64,000 nucleotides of DNA from Tenebrio molitor (lineage: Eukaryota; Arthropoda; Insecta; Coleoptera; Tenebrionidae). The notes below the pieces were generated by a model that searched no databases, was not told the origin of the DNA, and saw only the letters and a list, made by a program, of their open reading frames with translations. This document shows positions 34,672-46,621 of this stretch, in pieces (position 1 is the stretch's first letter; each line of letters begins with the position of its first letter). Where the stretch lies: contig NC_091048.1 of NCBI RefSeq assembly GCF_963966145.1, forward strand, positions 9,982,001 to 10,046,000. Reading direction: 5' to 3'. The translations under genes and the position numbers were made by a program.

Positions 34672-36253
34672 TGGTTGCGTTTTTGAAAAGACGAAATGAA
34701 CGCTATGTTCCCAAGAAGGCTAAAGTTCTGACCAAGGAGCAAGTGGAAAAATTTATACTTGAAACTCCTGACGAGAAGTAGTTGTTTGCCAAAGTCATTA
34801 CCATTTTTGGTGTTTTGGTTGTTGTCGGTGCGATGAGCTGCAATCCCCCACTTTAAATGACGTGGAGTACTTGGACAAGTATATTGTTGTCAAAAAAGTA
34901 AGGACTGGGGTTGTTCTTCATGTACCGGAATGAAAAATGTGTCGCCCTAAATGCAGGTCAGCATACTGTTGGCACAATACCTAAAAAAATTGCTGAATAT
35001 TTAGGATTACAAGAACCTGCATTGTATACCGGTCACTTATTTAGACGGACTGAATGAATATCTTGGGCACTGGCCCGACCTGTATATCCTGAAGTTTTAG
35101 GTCCTTGAAGATGCTACCTACCGGTTAGCGTTTACACGTTGTCATTAAGAGTCCGTTCCCGTGGGAGGGCACCGGCTAGGTCAATGGGCTTCCCTCCCCC
35201 CTTAGTCCCACACATACCTAAATGCGAACCGCGACGCCCGTTACCCACGGGAGGGTGGGATTGGGTAGTCTGCCGGAACGCTTTATCGGTAAACAGATTG
35301 TGGTCTGCCATTTACCCTGGACCGCACATGGGGGCAGAAGACCGCAGTCTCCCCCGTTGCCTTCTTGCCCGAAGGCAAGAAAGATGTTACACCGCGCATC
35401 GGTCCCCGAGAAGGGGACCCTTGCAGTGTATCCCGCGCATCGATCCCCCGCGGGAGACCCTCACGTAATCCGCTCATAAACCTCTCAAAGTCCTCAACCC
35501 AGCATGATCGTCAACTTCGGGGAGCTGTCTGCTCCCCTAATCTTAGTGGCCCAAAGACAAGCACCCCGTCCACCTTACGGGGACGGCACAGTTCGCCCGA
35601 AGGCCCACTCTCGGCTCCTGCCACGAGCTATCGAAAATCCCGTCAATTCCTTCTCAAGTCCGCGCACGTTGCCTGGTCACTACTTCGGGGAGCTGTCTGC
35701 TCCCCTAGTTTAAAAGCGGGTGACCTGAGGGCCACCCACCCCTGTTCACCTTTCGGGGATACCATCCGATGAGCGGAGTAGATAAAGCTCCTTCTGAACC
35801 GCCCGATTTGCCCATAAAGTCTGATACGACCGACCGTAGACCCGGTAGCACCACGGGGAGGTTTGGGTGGAGTGTCCACTCACGATCTCGGCCAACCACC
35901 TGCCGCAATGTGATCTCGGGTGATGAGTGAACACCTTCTACCACCCATTTAGACGGACTGAAGCAACGATAGTTGTTGATGCTGGTGGCGATACTTTAAC
36001 GTTGAAACGTGCAAGGGGATGGAAATCAACACAAATTGCAGAGAGCTACTCAATTAGTAATAAGATCAAAATATCAAAAAGAAGGTTTCCACTTAACCAA
36101 TTCAAGCCATCTACTTCTACAGAGTATACAATTGCAAATACAAGTGATTTAACATGGTCTGGAAACTTCAGTATTAGTGGAAATAACTCCACTATGAAAT
36201 TTAATCTATACGATAGTAATAAGACACACTTGTCAAATATCAATAACAATTAA
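34672..36253 (+). pseudogene. Crypton-like tyrosine recombinase, split by an insertion
   Basis: The left piece (about 34672-35054) contains KKAKVLTKEQVEKFI, a core-binding-domain start, then decayed sequence in which the first catalytic Arg region is damaged, and ends LYTGHLFRRTE. The right piece (35963-36253) resumes with ATIVVDAGG, LKRARGWKSTQIAESY and an Asn/Ser-rich tail. GHxFRRT and GWKSxxxAExY are the H-x-x-R and W...Y boxes of tyrosine recombinases. The insertion at 35055-35946 interrupts it, and the frame joins exactly at the duplicated 16 bp. Stops and shifts at about 34780-34930 show further decay. Confidence 0.82.
35055..35946. mobile_element. 892-bp GC-rich insertion with many hairpins
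   Basis: It is flanked by a perfect 16-bp duplication, atttagacggactgaa (35039-35054 and 35947-35962), which indicates target-primed insertion as for LINEs or SINEs. No protein motif and no polyA tail. It is rich in short perfect hairpins: ggggagc-tgtct-gctcccc twice (about 35519 and 35688), cttgcc-cgaa-ggcaag, ggtcccc-gagaa-ggggacc, and ccccgt...acgggg. Long open frames are a by-product of high GC. It may be a SINE, or the untranslated end of a retroelement. I do not recognise the family. Confidence 0.75.
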
Positions 36254-37708
36254 ATTACTGTTAAAGACTTTGTCTGTCATTTCAAGTTATATCTAATACA
36301 TACAGGGTGTATCTGAAATACGTGTGTTAATTTTAACCGGAGAAAGAACTCGCCAATTCATGAAACTTTTCTCTATAACATTTTTACGAAAAAGCATTAA
36401 ACAAATTAATCTAGAATTTGGAATAAATTAGTCATCAAAGTGTATATCCACCCATGGTTAAGGACGAAAATTTTCTGATATAGAAACGGAGCCTTGTCAA
36501 AAAGTTACATTGTTATACCCACCGCCGTCTTGATCGTTGACATATTTCACTAGACATCTGCCTGCGAAGCTTTAGTGCTTGTGATCTCCACGGCGCCACT
36601 TTAGGGGGGAATGTCACTAAATAATCATAACCTCACAAACAAATGTATCTAATGAATTCAGTGAAATTGTCAAAGTGTAGTGTCAAAGAGTGTCACAGTT
36701 TAAAACTACCTTTAATAACAAAAATTTTATTAAATTCCGTTAGTTGTAAACCTATTTCTAGAATAGTATTATAGCTATTAAGACAAGGGTTTTATAGACG
36801 ATTTAAAAATCGAGATCGTAGTTTAAATCAGAGCGACCGCAGGGAGCGAGGATTTAATAGATCGAGATTTTTAAACTATAAAACACGTGTTGTCTTCAAG
36901 ATTTTTTCTAACACTAACATCTTATCAGAAATTTTAATAAATTCAGAAATTATTCGAGGCGCGTCACAATACACAAAATGCGGAGGTTGCCGTGGGTACT
37001 ATGGTTATAATATCAACAAATTTGGAAAAAAACAATTTTCAGCGTTGAAATGTGCCAAAACGTTCCAGAAGAAATAAGAAAAAAGGGGCAATTTGTTACC
37101 AATGAAGTCTAAAAGTGCATACGAAAAGGTGTATGTTTCGTTTCAAGGCCGGAACAATAAAAAAAAGCATCACGGAGGTAACGGAAGATGTCATTTTGGC
37201 TTTTCTTGATATGGGGTAAGCGTGTAGAACTTCATTAAAAGTTAATTCACACTACGGCAAGAATCATTTGAAGAAAATGTAAAGATTGCCATTTTCGATG
37301 GCCGGGCACTTGCATTGGATGAAACAGCAGAAGTTAAAGAAGAAGATGTTAGGAACAAGAGCACGAAGCTAATATGGCAATTCCAATTCAATAATTGTAC
37401 TTTTCACTTTTGTGATAATTACTGTAAAAATGATGAATAAAATGTTACTTCAATAATATGTGTGAGCGTATTTTATGACTCTATAAGATACGTTGCTATT
37501 GACGACGTGTCTTATAGAGACAAGCGTATTTTATGGGAAACATAAGGTGTGAGCTCAAATGCACCATGGAAACAGTATAAGATATTAGTGTTAGAAAAAA
37601 ATTATAATTTCATTCTTGGATTTGCAGTACTATGGCGGCCAAAAAATTTTAGCCGTCACTATCTTGACATTCACATAAAGTGTAAATAAATCTTTATGCA
37701 CGATTATA
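36254..37708. other. Non-coding, with foldback segments
   Basis: A lone cagggtgtatctgaaa end after a TA (about 36303) lacks a visible partner. A foldback lies at about 36778-36898 (arms aagacaagggttttatag and mate). A second, shorter one is around 37478-37520 (ctctataagatacgt and mate). No protein recognised. Confidence 0.5.
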
Positions 37709-38202
37709 CACTGACCGGCACAAAAAACGACTCACTTTGAATTTTATTAATATAATTAAGTAATTCATTGTCTTAGATTTTTTTTTTGATATCATGTTGT
37801 ATTGATAAGTGTTATTTAAGTTATTCTTTGTCAAAGAATATCCGACAAATAAAACATTAAACACAGCAAATAAAATTTTAATAAAAAAAAAATTAAAGTA
37901 ATTTTCCAGAAAAAAATTTATGTTATGAAAAATTGCCAAAATTTGAACAGCATTTTGAGTTAGTATCTCGTATTGTCACATTAAATCTTTTAACAAGTAA
38001 ATCAACCGACAAAAACACAACGTGGAAAAACGCAAATTTTCTAATTATTTATTTAAAGAAAACAATACGGTTGCCATGGTGACTACTCCCGATCATTGAA
38101 AATATCCCAATTTAACTATAATAAAGAAAAATAAGCACATATGTAATTTCAAGATCATTTATTAAAGAAATCATAATGAGCCGTTTTTTGTGCCGGTGAG
38201 TG
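37709..38202. mobile_element. Tc1-type MITE (494 bp)
   Basis: Ends cactgaccggcacaaaaaacg and mate, TA flanks (37707-37708 and 38203-38204). The first 14 bases resemble the ends of the Tc1 at 31190, but the interior is unrelated and non-coding. Confidence 0.88.
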
Positions 38203-38204
38203 TA

Positions 38205-39198
38205 TTATAATTTGATAATTATGCACAAATTTTCTTGACATAAACGCCTCATTATGGCCCACGGATCACTTTACGCCCGTTTATTTTTGCGCGATTGTAC
38301 TCTATTTGGTTGTTTACCACGTCTGTTTCCAAGATGGTAAGCTCTGTTTACTCGTTGCTAACGATAAACTCGATGGTAAATAATTTTTGGTGTTCTAGAA
38401 CGGTATTTTCAGCCTTCTAACATTTTTGCGTCCGTACATTTCGTTTTTGGGAACATTATTGCGTCCAATACCTTATCGCGTCCGTATAACGGACGCGATA
38501 AAGTCAAGACGTGTTTTCCTCTCCCCCCTGCCCCCACTTTAAAAATATCATTACGTCCGGATTCTGTTCAAATTGGACAATAACTCCCGTGAAAATCATA
38601 CAGCCATCTATAGGGATTATAAAGATACAACAAGATCTAACAAATTTCAGTGGACGCAACAGTGTCGGAACTTGTAGGAAACTGTGTAATTTAGTTGAAC
38701 CAAACCGCCGATAGGGGCGCTGAGTGAATATACTCTGCCGTATATTACAAGACTTTTTCCGGATATTATTGCGTCCCTATAGCGGCAACACTGCAGCGAA
38801 TCTATTTTTAGATTCTAGTTTTCGCGCTCGAATTTCATGCAGATTCAATCATATTATTATTAATTTATTAATTACCAACGTCGCCGGAGCAGGTGAAATA
38901 TGTCGCGGGGTACTAAATTAGTGGCATTGTGTAAACAGACGGCAGCAACAGGTACGTAAAATATATCTTAAGCTGTAGAAGTTACCATTTAAAGCATTGT
39001 TTATTTATGAAATAACGTCAATGTGACAATTAGTTAAAATCATTATTTAAATTTAATTAAATGATAATTGCTTAATATTAGATAATATTTATTTAAATGG
39101 AATAATATTATCCTGAAAATTTCATATAAGAACGAATCTTTATTTTATTTTATTTATTATTATTTATTTATCTTTATTATTTATTTTATTTATAGGCA
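38205..39198. other. Spacer with a perfect hairpin and repeated gcgtcc words
   Basis: At about 38482-38512 ttatcgcgtccgt is followed after 3 bases by its exact complement. The word gcgtcc or its complement recurs several times between 38420 and 38780. No gene recognised. Confidence 0.5.
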
Positions 39199-39292
39199 GA
39201 ATATAGCCTAAGGGAGTCCGTTTCGGCTCAGGGACGCGAGGGTCGCGGGTTCGATTCCGACCCAGGGCGAAAAAAAAAAAAGGCTATATTCT
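39199..39292 (+). repeat. tRNA-like (SINE-type) segment within an inverted repeat
   Basis: It contains a consensus Pol III B box and T-arm (gggttcgattccgaccc at about 39249) followed by an A-run. The word agaatatagcct at its left is repeated inverted (aggctatattct) at its right. I cannot fold a complete tRNA cloverleaf, so a tRNA gene is not claimed. More likely a tRNA-derived SINE head. Confidence 0.5.
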
Positions 39293-39518
39293 ATCTCGTG
39301 ATTCGGAAGTCACATTAAGCCATTGGTCCCGGTCTATTGAGTTGGTCATCACGCCCCTCATAGATTTGTAAACCAGTCCTAGACTGTGTAACAACATTCT
39401 ATTTTTTATATTGCAAAGAAAAAAATAATTTGATTTAATTAAAATAGACTCAGTTTGCATAAATTCTCTTGCCATTTACGACACCGTTTTTTCATTATTT
39501 TTAAAGGAATTACAGGTA

Positions 39519-39875
39519 CAGTCGCGAGCATTAAATCTTGGTCGTCAAGGTCATATTGAAATTTATCCCTACTGTGACAAATTAAATTTTTCCAGTTTAA
39601 TTAGGCTCAATATCAATAAAACGTCAATCTAGAAAAAATATATTCAAAATTATGGTCCCAATATCCTACTTTAACAGAGTAAAAATTATTTCACTGGTAG
39701 AGACTAATGTGTCAGAAACTAGGGTGGCGACCCAGTGGGAACTTCCACAAAGTTAACAAGTTCTTGACAAGACAAGACAAATAGAATTTATTAGAGGTTA
39801 TGTCCGTTACACAATGGGGCACTTTCCATTGTATCAAAGAATGACCTTGACGACCAAAATTTATTGCTCGTGACC
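39519..39875. mobile_element. Tc/mariner-type MITE (357 bp)
   Basis: Inverted ends of about 35 bp share cttggtcgtcaaggtcat, with TA flanks (39517-39518 and 39876-39877). Non-coding. Confidence 0.85.
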
Positions 39876-39877
39876 TA

Positions 39878-40475
39878 TGCATATAGTTGACTCAAGTTGC
39901 AAAAAACCACTTGACATTTGCAACAGCAATTTTTAAATTTTTTGAAACAAATAAAGGCACAAAGGGACCAGAAATTCTTAGTTTGGATTGAATATTTTCC
40001 ATATAAGTGCAGTTTTAAAGTAATTTCAAATGACTAATGCCATAAAAGTGGTGTTGCAAGTGCAAAGTGGTTTTTTGCAGATTGAGTCAAGTTTACTTAT
40101 TAGTTAAAGTTAGTGTTTAAATTTAATTAATTCACAATGATTTTAATTCATAGTTATACAGTGAGTGGCAAAAGTATGGATTAAATTTATTAAAAATTAA
40201 ACAAAATTGTTTTCAAAAAATCTTTGGACAAGTCAATTTTAGTTTATAAAAGTACATATTTTAATATGAAATAAAATTTCAAGCAGTCATTTGTTTTCGA
40301 GTTATGACGTCATCGATAGTTTTTTTTTGAATGGAAACGCCCTATTTTTTTTTTATTCTGATAGGTCTTCTAATTGTCTAAATGGCAGTATAAAAATCTT
40401 GTTACCTTACATAAGGAAATTTTTGAGAAAAAAAAAATTAATTTGGAAAAAATAAATGTTTTAATTATATTATTC
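39878..40475. other. No recognised gene; lone transposon end
   Basis: Around 40160 a TA is followed by cagtgagtggcaaaagtat, which looks like a mariner end without visible partner. AT-rich. Confidence 0.35.
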
Positions 40476-40953
40476 AGCATAACAGACCAGACATTATTAT
40501 TTTAAACAAACAACAAAAGCAAGCATATCTTTTAGATATAGCTGTTCCAAATTCACACAATATAACACAGACATATAACACAAAAATTAATAAATATTTA
40601 GTACTCTCCGTTGCTATGAGAAATCTTTGGTGTTTAGAAAAAAATTTCGATTTTACCACTTATAATTTCAACAACGGGAATAGTACCGCAATCAATTTTT
40701 AAAAATTTAAAAATTTTGGACTTAGAGAACACATTGGTGGTTGAAATTCAAAAAGGTATATTATTATACTCATGTCACATCGTGAGGAAATTCCTTAACA
40801 TTGACACATAACATAAAACACAAAAAAGTCAAAATGTGCAGGCGAGACGCCGGTAATTATGTTGATAAGCACTGCACTATTACTTGATAGTATTATCCGT
40901 AATAGTGTATGTACTCCGGCAAAATTGCCGTGCCGCCGGGTGAAGGTGGGATA
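40476..40953 (+). pseudogene. 3' end of the PDxxK-nuclease retroelement (copy 2)
   Basis: Same coding end (RPDIIILNKQQ and LLDIAVPNSHN) and same 3' tail as 7067-7731, with a frameshift at about 40640. It is 5'-truncated and ends at ggtgggata. It abuts the recombinase-like gene. Confidence 0.75.
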
Positions 40954-41434
40954 TGATAGATTATTATAAAATAATATGTTACTTTTCATTCAGTGCCAAC
41001 TACCATTATCAACAGTCCGACAGTCACTTCCACGACAAGTATGAATAACTTTTGGAACACTCCTAAGAAAATCAACTGGTTTTGCAACAGACCGATGTCA
41101 CCAGTGCCGACTCCTACGCAACTGGAAGATTCGTGTACTCTCCTTAATTCTGAAACTGGAATATTCCCAAACAATGTTCGTCATATTTAAAATTCTTCGC
41201 AAAAAAGTACCTAATTAATTCATATTTCTGTCTTCGTAAGCATCACTTACTACAGGCCAGAAACTTAATGAGCCCGAAAGTGAAACTATCTCAAAAAACT
41301 GCGGTCAAAAAATTGTGATCCATGACGTTAGAGTAATAATACCCTCACGAATCGCAGTGTCCTCTACAGGATCCACAAAGGTGCTGTGAGTCCATACATT
41401 AAAATTTGAATTAATATTCCAACTAATTTTCTAG

Positions 41435-43875
41435 GAACCGGAAAATCATATTTCTCCAGATGAAAGTTATGACTCATTACCAGATCCGTTTCATAATTCC
41501 AGTGAAGGTGACTCGTTATATTCGCCTAGTGAAGTAAGTAAATGAAAGTGTGAAAGTGAAGTAAAATTTTAGTCTTTTGAAAGCTGTGTTGTATGAAACA
41601 AAAATTACTGCACATTCCTAATTGCATTTGCAAGTAAAGAATTGTTTTTCTGTATTTGCAGAGTGACGAAAACGTTAGCCTCCGCAATTCCCCCTTAGTA
41701 ACAAGAACGAGAGTTAGGAATCAAAACGCTACAATTAGCAAAGGAGATTCTCTACGGCAAATCAAATTTCAACTTTCGCCAAAATTAAATGAGGAAGGAA
41801 CAAGTCAGATTAAGGAGACACAAACATCAGTAAAATGTAACGAAACAGATAACGCAAAAGAATTGTTTGAACCAAAAGGGGAGCAGGGGAGTAAGGGCCA
41901 GAAGCTTTCAAAGTGGAAACCTTACAAGAGGAAATTAGACTTTTGCTATTTTTGTGAAGCGGAAGTTCAGAATTTTGCGCGACATATTAAAAGGAATCAC
42001 TGTATGGAATTAGATGTCGCAAGAATATTTTCTAAACCTGTTAAAAGCAAGGAAAGAAGAAATTTATGAAACAATCTCAGGAGAAAAGGGAATTTTCTGG
42101 CAAGCGGTAAAAAATGCTTCAAGCCTGTACGCCAGCCAGATTTACCAAATGAATCTCTTTTGCCATGTGATAACTGCCTTGGTTTCTTTTCAGCCAAGCT
42201 CTTGTATCGGCATAGAAAAAAATGCCTTGGTCGAATATCTAAAGGTGGCGCACAGGCTGCAGGTCAATCCATACTTTCTAACAATTCAAAAGTGGATAGA
42301 AGATTGAAAGAAACGGTATTTCCACATATGCGCGCGGATAAAGTCAGCCTGGAGGCCCAAAAGGATGGCTTAATATGTGCGTTTGGAACAAGGTACCTGA
42401 ATACACACAGGGAAAAGCACTTTGTTAGTGTAATGTCACGGAAAATGAGGGAACTTTCTAAAATGTTAATGGAAGCCCGAAAAATTGAGCCAACTATAAC
42501 AACGATGCTATCAGCACTACAGCCGCATAATTTTGATGTTTTTGTGGAAGCCGCAAAGCAGCTGGGGAGATACGATGCTGAAAAAGATGTTGTGACATTG
42601 TATGCATATAAGAAAACCGGCGTATTTTCAACTGTTTCTTCTGTCAAAGTTGTGGCAGACCTAAAAACACTGATTCACTTGTTTGAAACAAATTGGAAAT
42701 TTGACATCTCCTCACAGGCAGCAAGTAATTTAAATTTGAAGAAGTGGAACAAAATTACAGTTATTCCTTTGGCAAGCGATTTAAAATTATTGAGGAAACA
42801 CTTAATAGAGGTAGCGGAAACTGCTTCAAAACAATTGACAGGTGCAAGCAGTTCAAGCAATGTTAGCGCCTATAATAAACTAGTGGAATCTCTGTACTGC
42901 AGGGTTATCCTGTTGAATAGGAAACGTTCGGGTGAGCTGCAAAGGATGCTGTTACATACTTACCAAAGCGCATCGGAGAGGCCCGAAAATGAAGAGTACA
43001 ACACAGCCGTATCGTCAAGTGAACAAATTCTGCTAAAGAACCTGAAAAGAGTTGTCATCAGAGGTAAAAGAGGTCGAGACGTTCCTGTACTTTTTAGCAA
43101 AGACATGCAGAATCACATAAAAGTACTACTTGATGTGAGGCACAACTTTGTTCCAAAAGAGAATCCTTATCTTTTTGGAAAAGCAGATTCATTGTCACAC
43201 ATAATAGGTTACAAAACCTTAACTAAATACGCAAAAAGCAGCGGAGTAAAAAATCCATCTTCAATATCTTCTACACACCTTAGGAAGCACTTAGCTACTT
43301 TATCACAACTATTCAATCTATCTGAAATGGAAGTTGAACAACTAGCAACATTTATGGGGCATACAACAAATGTTCATAAGAATTCATATAGACTTCCAGA
43401 TGAAATTTATCAAACGACAAAAATTTCGAAATTGCTCTTATTGATGGAGAGAGGTGGCACAAAAACGTTTAAGGGAAAATCATTAGACGAGATTGACGTT
43501 AATCTGGAAGAAAACTTATTAAATCATGTGGAGGAAAATGACAAAAGTGATGCTGAAGCTACAATTGACGAGGATACTGTACCCGACAGTAGCAAAGCGG
43601 CTTCATCTAGTAGTACAGAACTTGTCGCGTCGGATCCTGTCGTCCCTAAAAAAGGCAAAAATCGTACCGTGGTTCCTTGGACCACTGAACAAAAGAAAGT
43701 AGCGAAGCACTTTTTCAAGCACCATATTCGTGCTGGCAAAGCCCCTAAAAAGGAAGAATGCGAACGACTGAAAGCACAACATACGGAATTATTGAAGGAT
43801 AAGGAGTGGACAAAAATTAAAGTTTTCGTGCGAAATGAGTACACTAAGCAGAAAAAGTTATATTTTGCTGTTTAA
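41435..43875 (+). CDS. Zinc-finger / tyrosine-recombinase-like / SANT-like protein
   Basis: Exon 41435-41533 (acidic, Ser/Pro-rich) ends at GTAAGT. The next exon starts 41662 after TTTGCAG and is one frame to 43875, broken only by a TGA at 42067-42069. Upstream coding pieces at about 41258-41380 and 40994-41180 probably belong to it. Order: a C2H2 finger (CYFCEAEVQNFARHIKRNH, about 41942), a second finger (CDNCLGFFSAKLLYRHRKKC), then a recombinase core of about 350 residues. The core shows all expected catalytic positions: NRKRSGEL (first Arg), THLRKH (His-x-x-Arg) and MGHTTNVHKNSYR (His and Tyr). The C-terminal 70 residues (PWTTEQKKVAKHFF, W-T-K-I-K-V) look Myb/SANT-like. An AATAAA lies just after the stop. 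Either a Crypton-like element gene or a host gene derived from one. The single TGA makes it a new pseudogene, a sequencing error or a readthrough case. Confidence 0.75.
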
Positions 43876-44107
43876 TATCAAATAAATGTATTTTATGTTG
43901 TATTTGATACCTTTACTTTTTTGTGCTATATATTACTAGAAAAATGTTTGCTTTATGATTTTCGTGCGTTGCAAATTGCACACCTTAATTTTGCCTTTCC
44001 TTTTTATAATTTCAAGTCTAAAATGCTGTTGGATTCTTTCTTAACAGGCTCTCCACCAGCAAAAATAAAGTTGTACATACTTCAAAGTATTTTTTTTACT
44101 TACCTGT

Positions 44108-44300
44108 TGTAGATTTCGAATTTTAACAATTCAGTGCGGCGACATCTCAAGAATAAGGTGTATGTAACAAAACCGAACAATATTGAGGACCTTAAGCAAC
44201 GTACTAGATATTTAGTTGGCCAAATTACACCGAAAATATTACAAAATATAAGGGATTCATGTTACTATCGATTTGCAAATTTGCCAAGAAAGAAACGGTC
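44108..44300 (+). pseudogene. Tc/mariner-type transposase C-terminal scrap
   Basis: The plus strand reads NNIEDLKQRTRYLVGQITP and LQNIRDSCYYRF, which matches the end of transposases related to the one at 1634-2769. The rest is missing. Confidence 0.55.
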
Positions 44301-44361
44301 CCCATTTTAAACATTAGTTGCGTTAAATACGAGGGGAGTGTTTTATGTTATCTACAACTTC

Positions 44362-44499
44362 CCCATTATAGCTTGAGCTGTGAGAACCGGATGCGCAGTG
44401 GTCTTACAGCCCCTCCACTAATTTTGTCGCATTTCTTTGCTGCTTCCAGGACCGCGTTATTCAACTTTGCGCATCCCTCACAGCTCAAGCTACAATGGG
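44362..44499. repeat. Foldback repeat (~35-bp arms)
   Basis: cccattatagcttgagctgtgag on the left is repeated inverted at the right end (ctcacagctcaagctacaatggg). Non-coding, probably a MITE. Confidence 0.7.
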
Positions 44500-46621
44500 C
44501 AAGCTGTACCTAGCCATGAAAACAAGGAGTTAGAGGACAAACAAAAGTTATTTTTCAACATAAGAACCATTAACACTGACACATTCATTCCAAAGTTTTT
44601 CTAGTAAGACTATGCCTTCGGAAAATATATATTTTTTTTAATTCAGAAAAATATGACTCCACAGCGTTTTCCAAGCCGTCATTCGATAAAAAGCGACGCC
44701 CTCTTAAGTGTTTTTTCAGTTTTGGAAAGAAATAATAGTCACAGGGGACGTGGTCGGGACTGCAAAGTGGATGTTGTATTTCGCATTCACCATTAAGTGC
44801 TTCAACAATTTATGCTTTATGCACCCTGCAGTTGTCGTACAAAACCAGAGTTTTTCGACCATAATTGTATGGTCTTTTTTCGTATTTATCCGCTTTCAAG
44901 TTCTTAATTGTATCTTTGTAGACATTCGCAGTTATTGTAATCCGTTTAGGCATATAGTCAATTAAGATTTTTGTCAGTGTTCTTCGCTGTCATAATTGTA
45001 GTGGCTTCCATCATGGATCAAAAAGTTGAAAGAATAAGGCCTGTTGCCCCCTGTGTTGGGTTGAACATATGATTAGAGATTGTAAGATTGATGAATTCCT
45101 TCATAAGTGGTCCAACTGCATTTCGTTGAAGACCAAGCCTGAGGGCCTCGATGTGCGTTATGCAGCCCTTAATGTCAACAAGTGCTTGGCTTATAATCAG
45201 GCCCAAAAAAAGCTGAGGAACGATTTATTCGCCTGCGATGGGGGCCAGTAGCAATCACAGTTGTCTCAGGGTATTAGTGGGTCAGATATGATATAACATT
45301 CAATAGTGAGCATGGTATTTTCACAGTTCAGCGCAAGATGGTTAATGTTTACTACCAAAACACTAGACGTCTCAACTCTAAAGTCGCTGATATTTATGTG
45401 GGTACGACTTTTTCCACTTTAACGTGTTTCGCTCTGATCGCTGTTTGGCTGGAGAGTCTTCTGTGAGGTGTTCTGCTGCTCGTTTGGAATAAGTTTCGTG
45501 CGAAACAGATCGACTTGTCCTCTCCCTAGTAACACAAAATATTTATATTATATGAAGGAAATATTTATAAAATATTATATAGTTTTTAAATATTTAAAAG
45601 ATATATCTAATATTTATTAAATATACTTTTGCAAATATTTAATAATATTTTTAATGTAATATTTTTAAAATATGACTTTTTAATGTAATTTTTATTATTA
45701 AAAAACAAATATTTTAGAAATAAATCTGCAATATTTTGAAGTTAATATTGTACGAGTATGTACATTGCTCGTTTACCATATATGATGACAAATTAAAAAT
45801 TTTCAAAAAATGGCACTGAATCAAAAATTTTTGATCCCTATGTAGAACATAAAGATAGGTACAATTTTAATTGTTTGTAAATGAATTGAATTTCAATTTA
45901 CAACATACAATAAGCACGAATTCAATAAGTAAATATTATTTTTCGTTTCGTCAACATAAATTTATTTAGGTATTAAGTTTTGAACATTTTTATTTTTTGG
46001 ATTTTTGTACTGGCACTTCTCACTTGTGCGTATGTGCCCCATACTAGCTAGATACTTTTAACGTGCTTTTCCTTTAACGACCAACGAACCAATCAAGAAC
46101 CAAGGTCAAAACAAAACTCAACACGCAGTAGCAGCACGCACATCGCACACGCCAGTCGCCAGGCCAGACGTTACGGTACAGATCCGCATGGTCATGGTAG
46201 AATACATTAATATAATCTATCCTTTAAGTTTGCAACTTGTGTTTTGCATTTTTTCTGTTTATTTTGGACAAGTGAGTTTCTACAATAGTTGTAACAGGAA
46301 CAGGTAAATATCAAGAATGAGTGGAAGAAATTATTCCTTGAATTGCAAACGATACCGACATTTGAAAAAACTTAAAATCATGTAAAGGCAAGCATTCAAT
46401 TACGAATTGCGAATCAAATTCGAATTTTTTAGCAATAGTACTGACAATAGTAATAACGAGACCGTACACACGGTAGACACTACGCCTCTCTCAAACATTA
46501 ATCCTGCATCAGTATCAGTTCTAGTTAATGAAACTTTAGAGAATCAGGAAAATCTATTGTGTAATGTTTTATAATACGTATTTTCTCCATTTTAACGCCT
46601 AAATTTAACTAAAAATTTTAG

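Noticed and set aside
35139..35944. Several open frames of 60-135 codons on both strands
   Set aside because: They lie within the GC-rich hairpin insertion, where stops are rare by composition. None has a domain, and none continues into flanking sequence.
36303..36330. A complete element beginning cagggtgtatctgaaa
   Set aside because: I found no inverted partner in the window.
39199..39292. A tRNA gene
   Set aside because: B box and T-arm are good, but I cannot pair acceptor and anticodon stems. More likely a SINE.
40160..40185. A complete element beginning cagtgagtggcaaaag
   Set aside because: No inverted partner in the window.
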